Positions 1 through 10,000 of a DNA stretch of 19,918 nucleotides are shown here, in pieces. Below the pieces are notes generated by a model that saw nothing but the letters and a program-made list of their open reading frames with translations, made no database searches and was not told where the DNA came from. Both the position numbers and the translations under genes were made by a program. Source of the stretch: an uncultured Eubacteriales bacterium (GTDB taxonomy: Bacteria; Bacillota; Clostridia; UMGS1883; UMGS1540); the NCBI GenBank assembly GCA_900552775.1, contig USAP01000010.1, positions 1 through 19,918 on the forward strand. Direction: 5' to 3'. Numbering within the stretch: position 1 is the first letter of the stretch; each line of letters starts with the position of its first letter.

Positions 1-116
1 AGCTCACGGATGCGGATCGTCTGCTCCTCTGCGCTCGGTGTCTTCGCGGGCGGTGTATTTCGGCGTATGCTGCGCCAGTCCGCCAGCGTGTAGTACGCAA
101 TGCCGAGCTGCTGTGC
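1..116 (-). pseudogene. IS3-family OrfA-like fragment joined to the intron RT
   Basis: The frame of the intron-2 reverse transcriptase stays open to the window edge, but after RT residue 245 the protein changes character. It reads AQQLGIAYYTLADWR, followed by a charged stretch with EEQTIRIREL. This matches the helix-turn-helix plus start of the leucine-zipper coiled coil in IS3/IS150-type OrfA transposase subunits, which bind the IS ends. It does not match the expected RT palm continuation after the NMVLD motif. Base composition also shifts, with this segment visibly more GC-rich than the RT region. The homology starts in the middle of an OrfA protein, so a simple IS insertion does not explain it. 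An assembly chimera between two repetitive elements, or a real recombination joint, would. The family call rests on motif recognition only. Confidence 0.55.
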
Positions 117-851
117 ATCAAGAACCATATTGCAGATAATGGGTGAAATAGCGGAGCCTTGCGGTGTTCCTGTTTTTGTCGGGAACAGAACCTTTGTTTC
201 TATATATCCGCATTCAAGCCATTTCCTTAGTAATTCTTTGTCCATAGGAATATTTTTGATTATCCACTCATGGCTGATATTATCGAAACATCCTTTAATA
301 TCACCCTCTAAAACCCATTTTGGTGACTTTGCCTTGTTCAGACTGGTAAAGCATTGTTCAATAGCGTCCTGCGTACAGCGTTTTGCTCTGAACCCGTAGG
401 AATTCGGGTCTGCTGTAGTTTCCGCTATCGGCTCTAATGCAAACTTATACAAGGTTTGCATTGCCCTGTCTGTCATTGTTGGAATGCTTAATGGTCTTTT
501 CTTTCCGTTCTTTTTTGGAATATAGACTCTTTTTAAGGGTTGCGGCGTGTACCCACGCCTTTGTAATTTGGAAATTGCAGTAAACTTTGCCGAAGCCGTC
601 AGCCATAGTTCACCGTCAACTCCTGCTGTGTTTTTTCCTGCATTTTGAGTAACTCGCTTTACTGCCAATGCTTTAGCGTAAAACGAATGAGTGAGTAAAT
701 ACTGCAAGGATTTAACTTTTCCGTATTTCTCCTCTTTGTAAGCCTTCACAATACGCATCTGAAGATTTTTAACGTAGTTTTCAGCCTTAGTCCAGTCAAT
801 CTGATACCATAGCTTTTCTGCGTCAGTAGCCGCACACATATTATTGTTCAT
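117..851 (-). CDS. ltrA: Group II intron reverse transcriptase/maturase, N-terminal part (intron 2)
   Basis: This is a LtrA-type intron-encoded protein, of the kind that helps its intron RNA fold and splice and copies it into DNA during retrohoming. The ATG at 851 follows AAAGGAG at good spacing. The visible 245 residues include an RVT_N-type N-terminus (WYQIDWTKAENYVKNLQ), the RT segments VYIPKKNGKKRPLSIPT, SYGFRAKRCTQDAI and GDIKGCFDNISH, and the RT4 motif GTPQGSAISPIICNMVLD. The YADD catalytic segment, the X domain and any endonuclease are missing because the frame passes into an unrelated IS3-like sequence at 116. It differs clearly from the RT of the neighbouring intron: one has GTPQGSAISP, the other GTPQGGIISP. 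It lies in domain IV of the intron whose 5' end is at 1440. Confidence 0.9.
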
Positions 852-1124
852 TTGCTTTGCTCCTTTCAAAATTCTTTAGATTTTCTTGTGATTAAAAACC
901 TTATGGAAGTCTGCCCGTTTTCACGTGAGATGACATTAAAATCTCTATCCGTCCCATTACAGAACGGCATTCGCTTTTTCCATATTCCTTTACCCGCACT
1001 CCCATAGGCTTTCCTTACGGTTTGCTTGCCCATTCGGGCGAGAATACGGGCTTACCTTGTTTCGCATAATTAACAAATTGATAGGTTAGGTTCTGCCTCT
1101 CCGCCGGCAGTCTTGTGTCCGTGT

Positions 1125-1145
1125 AACTCCAATGTGGAAAGAGTT
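1125..1145 (-). other. Hairpin carrying EBS1 of intron 2
   Basis: A 5-bp stem (AACTC/GAGTT) encloses an 11-nt loop. The loop contains CCACAT at 1137-1132, an exact 6-base complement of ATGTGG (1446-1441), the last six bases of the 5' exon. That is the expected EBS1-IBS1 pairing that selects the insertion site and 5' splice site of group II introns. It independently supports placing the intron boundary at 1440/1441. EBS2 was not located. Confidence 0.7.
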
Positions 1146-1440
1146 ATCCGACTGCACACCTTTTGGTTAGGGCTTATCAGCAACTTTAGCCCTTTCACCT
1201 TAACGACGTTTATCAGCAGTTCATTATATATTAACCATACTATCAAGCCTGCTCCCTAACCGCCTTGTTGCTGGCAGTAGCGGCTTTCCCTCACAGGTCA
1301 GCCTTAAGGGCTACATTTTCATATCAGCTTGCCACAGTATTATTACTAATACCGCAGTTGATATTAGGCTCAGTCAACGGAATGACTGGTTCGGTCAAGT
1401 AGCTTTGCCGAACAATTAATTATGCGACCTCAAGTCGCAC

Positions 1441-1535
1441 CCACATATAAGTGTCAAATGTGCCTTTGGTTACATAGCGGTAAATATGCACTTTCTCGTT
1501 TGTATTGCCTTGTCTGATGATACGCCCGGCTCGCT
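1441..1535 (-). CDS. 95-nt mini-exon of the methylase-helicase gene (helicase motif VI)
   Basis: This exon lies between the two group II introns. Joined to the final C of exon 1 (4069), it gives exactly 32 codons that begin QRAGRIIRQGN and end GTFDTYMW. It supplies SF2/SNF2 helicase motif VI, including the arginine-finger residues, and the following strand typical of the large ICE methylase-helicases. It has no start or stop codon and makes sense only after intron 1 is spliced out. In homologues the next residue after the final Trp is usually Gln, which would lie beyond intron 2, outside the window. Confidence 0.92.
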
Positions 1536-1596
1536 GTAGGCTAAGTACCCGGCGCCTTGTCATATTTCTATGATAGGTTTCCGAATACTCGCCCCG

Positions 1597-1630
1597 GAAC
1601 CGTGCTTACACCTCTCAATGTACACGGCTC
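1597..1630 (-). ncRNA. Group II intron 1 domain V
   Basis: This 34-nt hairpin starts GAGCCGTG and ends CACGGTTC. The lower stem has 8 bp including one G-U pair, and contains the catalytic AGC triad near its 5' side. A 2-nt AG bulge on the 3' strand is followed by a 6-bp upper stem and a GAGA (GNRA) tetraloop. All features of a functional domain V, the metal-binding catalytic centre, are present. It lies just downstream of the IEP stop codon, as expected. Confidence 0.93.
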
Positions 1631-1643
1631 CCCATTTATAAAC

Positions 1644-3458
1644 TCAGTCTAATTTCCCACAGTGTAATTTCTTATGACATTCTCTGCATAAGGCAAGTGT
1701 TTTTCTTTGTCTTGCTATCATAAGCGTTTCCCAGAAGCTCTTGCCTTGAAGGTCTTTAAGCCTGTGAACGTGATGTATTTCTATCGGCGTATCTGTTCTG
1801 CCGCAGATTTCACATTTTCCAGCCTTCAACCTGTCTATAAGACTTGTACTGCTAAAATATTTAATATCGCATTGAATTTCGTCCTCATTTGGATAAAACG
1901 CCTTTTCCTGCCGCTTAAAACCTTGATTGTAAAACACTCTGACACATTCAACTCCTTTAGAATTTACAAACTTAACAGCAAAGTCTTTACCATATCTGAA
2001 TTTGTTGATAATCTTGTGTATTGATGTTCTGTATTTTGTACCGTAGGTTTTGTACATACTGTATTCCAAAATATATTTGTAACTGTTTATTAACGAGCTG
2101 TTGTTGGCTATACAATAATAGTTATAAAACCCTCGTATCTTGCTATTGTACCAATCAAGAATTTCTAAGTCATCACAATCCTTTAATCTGTAAATTGCTT
2201 GCGGTTTCCATATTTCCTTTCCGTTTTGATATATGAATTTCATTGCACCCGCTTCTATCAAGCGTTTTTTGATTACATCGCTTGATACTTCTAAAACAAC
2301 GCGTCCTGTGTAATTTCTTACCAGTCTGCCTATTTTGTCTCTTTTACTAAGGTTGCTCTGTCTGACTTTGATTTCAAAACTAAGGAATTTAGCACTTTTT
2401 TGAGCATTGGTAATAAGAGTTTTTTCTTCTGATAGCTCTAATTGTAGTTTTTCAAAGAGAAAATTCTTAAAATCTTCTTTAATCCTTTTACAATCATCCT
2501 TTGAACCAATAACTCCGCAAAGCCAATCATCAGCATATCTGACATAAAACAGGCGTGCGTAATCTTTGTCCATAGGGTCACTATGAGGAATATTAACTCT
2601 TTCTTTTTCTAACTGCCGTATAAGCGCAACAGCATTTTGTTTTTCCGTATCATCTGCGGCATTTTTCAATGCATTTCGTGCATTACGCAGATTAACTTCA
2701 TTTTTGCGATATTCTGTTGTACGCTTACGTCTTTCGCCTTTATTAAAGCCTTTAATATATTCACTCACATATTTATCAAATTTATCCAAATAAATGTTAG
2801 CCAATATTGGACTGATTATTCCACCTTGCGGCGTACCCGAATAGGTATTATGAAAAGTCCAATCCTCCATATATCCCGCATTAAGAAACTTTCGTATAAG
2901 CCGCAGAAATCTTTCATCTTTTATGCGCTCACTCAAAATGTTTATCAGAATATTATGATTTATGTTATCAAAGAAGCCTTTTATATCTCCTTCGATAAAC
3001 CATTTTACTCCTGTAAATGTCTTTTGAATTTTAGTAAGAGCTGTATGACAGCTTCTGTTAGGTCTGAAGCCGTGAGAGGTATGTTCAAAATATCCCTCAT
3101 AAATTGCTTCTAAAATCATTTTAATAACTTCCTGAAGTAATTTATCATCAAAAGACGGAATACCAAGCGGACGCATTTTTCCGTTTTTCTTTGGTATATA
3201 CGTTCTTCTTGCAGGTTTAGGCTGATAGCTTTCATCTTTGAGCGAAAGTATGATTTTTCGTATTCTTTCCATACTCATACCGTCAACGGTTTTATGGTCA
3301 GTACCTTTTGTCATACTTCCGTCATTTGAATAAATGTTTTGATACGCAATTAAATACATTTCCTCATTATAGAGTAAACGATATAAGCGTTCATATTTAT
3401 AGTCCTTTTTATTACTGTGTTTTATTAGACTGATTAACACATTTTCAGGATTTCTCAT
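1644..3458 (-). CDS. ltrA: Group II intron-encoded RT/maturase with HNH endonuclease (intron 1)
   Basis: This 604-aa LtrA-type protein is full length for the family. The RT fingers and palm include YIPKKNGKMRPLGIPSFDD (about 88), HGFRPNRSCHTAL (about 128), FIEGDIKGFFDNINH (about 155), GTPQGGIISPILANIYLD (about 208) and the catalytic RYADDW with YADD near 306-310. The X/maturase thumb follows to about 480. An HNH nuclease with two zinc-binding CxxC pairs (CEIC about 548, CREC about 590) and IHHVHRL lies at the C-terminus. It should promote splicing of its own intron and drive retrohoming, with the HNH nicking the second DNA strand. The ATG at 3458 overlaps the stop of a 5-codon mini-ORF (3472-3455) and has no well-spaced SD of its own, so its translation may be coupled. 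No frameshift or missing catalytic residue is seen. Confidence 0.95.
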   Translation of the reverse strand: MRNPENVLISLIKHSNKKDYKYERLYRLLYNEEMYLIAYQNIYSNDGSMTKGTDHKTVDGMSMERIRKIILSLKDESYQPKPARRTYIPKKNGKMRPLGIPSFDDKLLQEVIKMILEAIYEGYFEHTSHGFRPNRSCHTALTKIQKTFTGVKWFIEGDIKGFFDNINHNILINILSERIKDERFLRLIRKFLNAGYMEDWTFHNTYSGTPQGGIISPILANIYLDKFDKYVSEYIKGFNKGERRKRTTEYRKNEVNLRNARNALKNAADDTEKQNAVALIRQLEKERVNIPHSDPMDKDYARLFYVRYADDWLCGVIGSKDDCKRIKEDFKNFLFEKLQLELSEEKTLITNAQKSAKFLSFEIKVRQSNLSKRDKIGRLVRNYTGRVVLEVSSDVIKKRLIEAGAMKFIYQNGKEIWKPQAIYRLKDCDDLEILDWYNSKIRGFYNYYCIANNSSLINSYKYILEYSMYKTYGTKYRTSIHKIINKFRYGKDFAVKFVNSKGVECVRVFYNQGFKRQEKAFYPNEDEIQCDIKYFSSTSLIDRLKAGKCEICGRTDTPIEIHHVHRLKDLQGKSFWETLMIARQRKTLALCRECHKKLHCGKLD

Positions 3459-4068
3459 AATGTATCACACATTTTCCTTTCTATAATGTTAATGTTATAA
3501 ACTGTTTCCCTTCGCCGTGTAATAGCCGTTAACTATCTCTGACTACTATGGAAACTCCGTTACCATATCAAATATTCATAAGTCTTCTGCTTAATAGCTT
3601 GTATAATTTTACAAGCATTTTGACTTAGGTAATCCCCGTTTAGCAATATAATAACTGTTTGGCGCGTTTGGTTGTCGGATACGACTTCCATCCTTTTATG
3701 CTTATTGCATATACGTCGCAGTCTATCTCTGCCAATGCTCCTGAACAGCGGAACATCGGTACTGCGATATGACGATTTATAACTACCTTACGTCACAGTC
3801 CCGACACTGACCGTTTGGACTATCGTTCAACCAGTATGGGCTTTATCCTCATACCAAACTTTTCATCTTCCCATTCAGTCGCAGCTTGGTAGTTAGCTGA
3901 CTTATGGCTTTACCGACGTGCTATGTTCCCTGATATTTGGTTTCCCTCACAGGTAAATCGGTTGATGATAAACACACCGTTTAATTTCCACCTCCTTTTA
4001 ACGGTGTTGAGATACTTGTTTACTACCTTGCCATAGGTAGATTTATTATATCGCCTTTACGGGCGCAC
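3459..4068 (-). ncRNA. Group II intron 1 RNA domains I-III
   Basis: These 610 bases hold no protein gene. The sequence follows the Ll.LtrB pattern, with an early GTGCGCCC boundary. Near the ORF there is a GTAGTCAGAGATAG stretch followed by the CGGCGAAGGG and ACAGTTTATAAC stretches, resembling the matching LtrB region. ACCTGTGAGGGAAA occurs at 3954-3941 and recurs in intron 2 at 1298-1285, so it is probably a shared structural element. Assignment of individual subdomains was not attempted. Confidence 0.8.
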
Positions 4069-7000
4069 GTTCGAGGTCTGCCGGACGCCACGGACAATCA
4101 AGGTCGTGCGAGGCATAAAGCAGTTTTTGCACATTCGTTCCGGCACCCATTTTTGAAGTAGAGCCGAGAAGCACTCGAACATCACCGCTTCGCACTTTCT
4201 TGAATAATTCATCTTTTTTAACCTCTGTGTTTGCGTCGTGAATAAAAGCAACCTCATTTTCGGGTATGCCTTTTTGGAGCAGCTTTTCCCGTATGCTGTT
4301 ATACACGGAAAATGTACCGTCATTCTTCGGTGTGGAAAGGTCGCAAAAGAGTAATTGCGTTGCTTTCTTATCTTTTGTTTCCTCCCATATATCATACACA
4401 CGGTTTGCACATACCGATACCTTTGAGGTTTCATCATCGGGGAGCATAGGATTTATCATTCTTTGGTCGAGTGCCAATTTTCTGCCGTCGTTTGTTATTT
4501 TCAGCATATTGTCAACACTCGGATCAACAGTCCTTTTACGCACTTCCTCAGCTCGTTCGCCAAGCTCGGCTACCATATCTTTTTGGAATTGGGTCGGCTC
4601 TGCAACCTCGTTGTGATATTCAACCTCCGGCACGGGAAGTTTAAGCATATCCGCCGTCTGAATATCGGCAACCTCTTTGAACATTGCAATGAGTTCGGGC
4701 AAGTTAAAGAATTTTGCAAACCTTGTTTTCATACGGTAGCCGCTGCCTTCTGGTGCAAGCTCCATTGCCGATACAGTTTCACCAAAGGTAGACGCCCAGC
4801 TATCGAAGTGCTGCAAACCTCTGTCTTGGAGCGATTTATACTGCAAATACCTCTGCATAGTATATAACTCAACCATACTGTTTGAAACAGGTGTTCCCGT
4901 TGCGAAAATAACGCCCTTTCCGCCCGTAAGCTCGTCAAGATACTGCGTTTTCATAAACAGGTCGCTTGACTTTTGTGCTTCGGTCTGTGCGATACCGCCG
5001 ACATTTCGCATTTTTGTGTAAAGGAAAAGGTTTTTGTAATAATGTGCTTCGTCCACAAATACTCTGTCAACGCCGATTTCTTCAAAGGTAACAACATCGT
5101 CCTTGCGTTCTTGGTCATTGAGTTTTTTTATCTTTGCTTCAAGTCCACGCTTTGTCTTTTCCATTTGCTTAACCGTGTAACGCTCCGCATTTTCGGTTTT
5201 CGCCTCGATTATTCCGTTAATAATCTCGTCAAGCTGATTTTGCAGTATTGTTTTCTGCCGTTCTGCCGACATCGGTATTTTCTCGAATTGCGAATGACCG
5301 ATAATAACGGCGTCATAATCGCCCGTTGCAATTCTGCCGCAGAATTTCTTGCGGTTTTTCATCTCAAAGTCCTTTTTTGTTGCGACAAGAATATTCGCCG
5401 CCGGGTAAAGCTGCAAAAATTCGCTTGCCCATTGCTCGGTCAAGTGGTTGGGTACTACAAACAGCGATTTATTGCAAAGTCCGAGCCGCCGTGATTCCAT
5501 TGCTGCCGCAACCATAGTCCAAGTCTTGCCGGCGCCGACCACATGACCGAGCAGTGAATTGCCGCCGTACATAATTCGTGCAACAGCGTCCTTTTGGTGT
5601 TTCCGCAGAGCTATTTCAGGGTTTATCCCATTGAAGGTTATATGGCTGCCATCATACTCACGGGGACGGATAGAGTTAAACCGAACATTGTAGATTTTAC
5701 ATAGATCATCACGCCTGTCGGGGTCTTTCCATATCCAATCCTCAAAGGCTTGCTTGATTGACGCCTGCTTTTGCTGGGCGATGGTGGTTTCCTTGATATT
5801 CAGCTTTGCAACCTTATTACCGTTTTCGTCATAAATATAATCAAAGATACGCACATCACGCAGATTAAGCGAATCCTCAATAATTTTGTAAGCACTGATA
5901 CGGCTTGTACCATAGGTGTTGGTAGCCTTAACGCCCTTATCGGCACTCTTGCCTTGAATATTCCACTCGCCCGTAAGATTTGAATATTTGACCTCGATTT
6001 TGCTTTGCGCATAATAATTCGGCGAAAGAAGCTCAAACACAAACTCCTCGATATACTTTTCGGGTATCCAAGTCGTGCCGAGCTTTACGGAAATTTCACC
6101 CGGCGTTAAGTCTTTCGGCTGTACCTTTTCAAGATATTCCGCATTGACACGGTATTCGGAGCTGTCTTTTGAAAACTGCTCCGCTTGACTTAATTTTTCA
6201 CGAACATTGCCCGAAAGGTATTCATCGGCAGTCAGATATTTCGGCTCATATTCCGGCGATATTTCGTGTTCGGGGTTTAAGAATATAACGCCGTGCAAGT
6301 CTTCATACAGCTGCTGTTCGGTTTTGCCCGATAATTTTTCCATAAAGGCAATATCTATCTTTGCCTTTTCCGCAAGCGACACCGCCAATGCTTCATCAGC
6401 CGTATCAACCTTTGTTACCTCGTGCTTTGCACGGATAGTCCGTTTTGTAAACATATCCGCTTTACGCTCAAGTTCGCCGTACTCGTCCAATACCTCTAAT
6501 GAGCAGAGCAGAAAATAACTGCTGTCCTCCGAAAAGGCAAGAGCATTGCCACGGGAATTGATAAGCCCGTATTTCTTTGTGTAGTTATCATAAAGAGTGT
6601 TGAGCTTTGCCTGCTGTGCCTTAATTTCATCATCGGCATAGTTTTCCGTCTGATACTCGATTAAAGTCCTCACACAGTCCCGAAGCTCTATCATACCTTT
6701 AACACGGTTTTCAGCCGTTGCGTTCAGTTCTACCTTACGCATTATACTGTTTTCACGGAAATATATATTACCGTCAACAACCGTAAAACTGAAATTGCGA
6801 ACATTCGGGTCTGCCGGGATAGTTACCTCCTCATCATTTGAAATATCGTCAAATTCATATTCGGTAATCTGTGCGTGTATGTTCTGAATTGCTCCGGCAA
6901 GCTGTTCGGCAAGTGAAATATCCTCATTCGGCTCACAGGTAAGGGTCGGACCGAAAGGACCGCTGACTTCTTTGAGTTCGCCCATAACCATATCGGGATT

Positions 7001-10000
7001 ATCAAGAAAGTAACGGTTTACAAACTGCCCCTCGCTAAACTCACCGACTTCAACCCATTCGGACATTATATCCGTCATTCTTTCACGCTTTTGCAAGAAC
7101 AGAATATCTGCCGTAACCTCTGTTCCGGCGTTTTTCTTAAAGGTGTTATTCGGCAAGCGAACAGCGCCGATTAAATCGGCTCTTTGAGCTATATATCTGC
7201 GCACCTTTGAAGTACGCTTATCCATAGTGCCGGAGGAGGTAATAAAGGCGATAACGCCGCCCGGTCGCACCTTATCCAAAGTTTTCGCAAAAAAGTAATC
7301 GTGAATAAGGAAATTATGTTTGTTGTATTTCTTGTCAAGCAGCTTAAAATCCCCGAAAGGCACATTGCCGATTGCCACATCGAAAAAGCTGTCGGGAAGT
7401 TCGGAATTTTCATAGCCTTGTATGGCAACGGAATTTTTCTGATAAAGCTGCTGTGCAATTCTGCCCGTTATACTGTCAATTTCCACGCCATACATTTTAC
7501 TGCCGCTCATACTCTCCGGCATAAGTCCCATAAAATTACCTATCCCGCACGACGGCTCTAAGATGTTACCCTGCGTAAATCCCATATTGGAAAGCGCCTT
7601 ATACATTGCCTTGATTACAACAGGTGGAGTGAAATGTGCAGTAAGCGTTGACGCTCTCGCTTGCTCATACTCATCGGGCGAAAGAGTGGTGTATAGCTCC
7701 TTAAATTCCTCCGACCAATTTTCTTTGGATTCATCAAAAGCATCTGCAAGACCGCCCCAGCCGACATACTGTGATAATATCTCCTGTTCTTCGGGAGTAG
7801 CAAGACGGTGTTCAAATTCGAGATTATGAAGTAAATTTACGGCTTCAACATTCCTCTTAAATTTCTCTTTCGGTGTACCGTAACCGAGTTCATCATTTGT
7901 AATTTGGAAATTGCGTCTTTCCGCCAACGGTATTTCGGGATATATAACCGTGTTTTGCACTCTCTGCGGCTTTGCCTTTTGAAATTCCGCCGTAAGCTGC
8001 GGTTTCGCCTGCTCCGCAATTATGCTCTTGACAAAATCTATGCTCTCACTTCGGAATATGGGAAACCCCGTACTGTTTTGAAAGGTTATATCCTTTAACG
8101 ACACCTTATTAAAATCGGTGTTCACACTGTCTACAACAAATTTGCGGTCATCAATGGTAAGCTCCGTTCCAATAAGGTTTTCGGCGGTTTCGGTTGGCTT
8201 TTCTGCCTGTGTTTGCTCTGTTTTCGTCTGTTGTGCCTGTTCGGGTATAACCTTATCCGCTGACAAAAGCCGTTTATAGCTTCTGTCCTCATCGGCAATG
8301 ACAACATCATATCCGGCATAGAGCAGCTTGTTGACATATTCGTCCGTAATGTGTTTCGGAAAGCCGCACATTTTGTATGTGTTATCCTCAATTTGTTTTG
8401 AGGTTAAGACTATATCAAGCACCTGTGCTGCATTTTCCGCATCTTCGCCGTAGCTTTCGTAAAAATCACCGAGAGGAATAAGGGCAACGGTTTTTGAGCC
8501 GTTATCGTCTTTGTGAAGCTCTGCAAGATATTCGGAGAACGGCTGCTGCGGTTGATTTTCTTTTTCAAACCGTTCCTCGATTAAAGCTCTGTATAAAGCC
8601 ATATCATCATCTGTCAACAGGTCGTTTCGACTGTAATCAAGGTTAATTTCAACATAACCGATATGTGACTCCTTTTCATCATCGGACATTTTTGAAATTC
8701 GTGTTTGTATATTTTCATTAACCGAGGTTATTTCCACACCGTAACGAGCTGCATATTTTTTCAGATTTTCAACCGTTTCCGCATCATATGCAAGTCCTGT
8801 TGAAAGACCGCCGTTTTCGTCAAAGGAAAGTATATCGTTCAGTATATGGCGGTATATTTCATCACCGCTGTATATCTCTCTGCCGATTTCCGCTTTCAAA
8901 GTGTTTCCTTCAAAAAATGCTTTATTATCATCGGACACAGACTTCAAGAATTTATCAACCGTATTTTCTTCGTCGGCATCGTGTATAGCGTAAATATATC
9001 CGTTATCCGAAAGTATCCCTGCATATTCCTCCAAAGCGTATGCCGGAAAGCTGATTGCTCCATCCGACACGGAAAGTCCGAGAATTTCAGACACGGCGGT
9101 TGCTTCATCTTCGTGCAATTCATAGGTATCTCCGTGTTTTTCAAAGGATACGCATTTTATAGCGGATATTTCCTCCTCAAAATGATAACTGCCGTTTCTG
9201 TCATAAACGCTCACTGCCGCACCGCTGACTTTTTTCATTGCATTTGCAATAACATATCTGTCGTATTCATCACGGAGCATATCATAAACTTCAAATTCAT
9301 TGGCATCAAGCAGCATTGAAGCACCGTTATTCGCAAATATATCTTTCTCATATTTGTCAATGGTGTTTACAAAATATACAATGCGTTTCGGCAAAGTAGC
9401 CGCCTTTTCTTTATCAGACATATCCTTAACACTTTCAACAAACGCTATTTGTTCACTGCGTATACGCTGTTGTTCCCGTTCTTTCAAAAGGTCGGGAATA
9501 TTTTTCTCTTTATCCTCTGCGGTGAAATATTTATCCTCGTCAATAAGACGGGTGATACGCTTTTCAAGGTCATTCCATTTGACAAGTGTTTTCCCGTAAG
9601 GCTTTGAATAATCGCCAAGACTGAATTCAATACCTTTTCTGCTGTTTTGAAAGTGAATATAATTATGAGAACCACCATAGGTAGTACCGTGCAGCTTTTT
9701 CAAGTAGTCAACCCGTTCCTTGCGGTCGGTATGCTCTCTGAAAAACTCCGCCGTATCATACTTTCTGTAAATACCCTCGTCAATAAAGTATTTATCGATA
9801 AAGTCCTCTGTGATAAATCTGTCAGCAGCCGTATCGGTAAGCCTTTGCGAAGTATATGTTTTACGCTCAAGCTGTAAATCGGAAAGCTGTTTATACACAC
9901 GCTCCGGTCGATACATACGAAAACGCATTATATCCTCATTTTTGTTTCGCTCGACAAGAGCCGCCGTTATTTCCGTAAGCTCCGATAATTGCTCCGGATT

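Larger units (their letters stand above)
117..1440 (-). mobile_element. Group II intron 2, 5' part only (domains I-III plus start of its ORF)
   Basis: The 5' splice boundary is GTGCG at 1440-1436, the canonical bacterial group II start, directly after the Trp codon of the interrupted helicase gene (phase 0). The 589 bases from 1440 to 852 carry no gene and should be the catalytic RNA domains I-III. A hairpin at 1125-1145 presents an exon-binding site complementary to the 5' exon. The RT ORF then begins at 851. Domains V and VI and the 3' splice site are not in the window, because the intron is cut by the chimeric joint at about 116. The LtrA-like ORF and GTGCGAC start suggest a bacterial B-like class, but this is a tentative assignment. 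Confidence 0.85.
1536..4068 (-). mobile_element. Complete group II intron 1, Ll.LtrB-like (class IIA/ML), 2533 nt
   Basis: The 5' end is GTGCGCCCGTAAAGG at 4068, close to the Ll.LtrB start GUGCGCCC. The 3' end is CCTAC at 1540-1536. A textbook 34-nt domain V lies at 1597-1630, with domain VI between it and the 3' end. The RT/maturase/HNH ORF at 1644-3458 sits in domain IV. Exact removal joins GACCTCGAAC to AGCGAGCC and restores DLEQRAGR in frame, which is strong evidence for both boundaries. The intron is therefore probably complete and splicing-competent. It sits inside an essential helicase motif, so the host gene depends on splicing. No assignment of EBS1 was secure enough to report. Confidence 0.93.

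Noticed and set aside
100..399. 99-aa plus-strand ORF at the left end
   Set aside because: It is antisense to the group II RT, which has clear RT motifs, so it is a shadow frame.
3854..3859. GTTTGG as EBS1 of intron 1 pairing with TCGAAC
   Set aside because: The pairing needs two G-U pairs and the site was not seen in a clear hairpin loop, so it is too weak to call.
4046..4068. The C-terminus RAPVKAI of the giant ORF as a natural protein end
   Set aside because: These seven codons lie in the intron 5' end. The real gene continues in the mini-exon after splicing.
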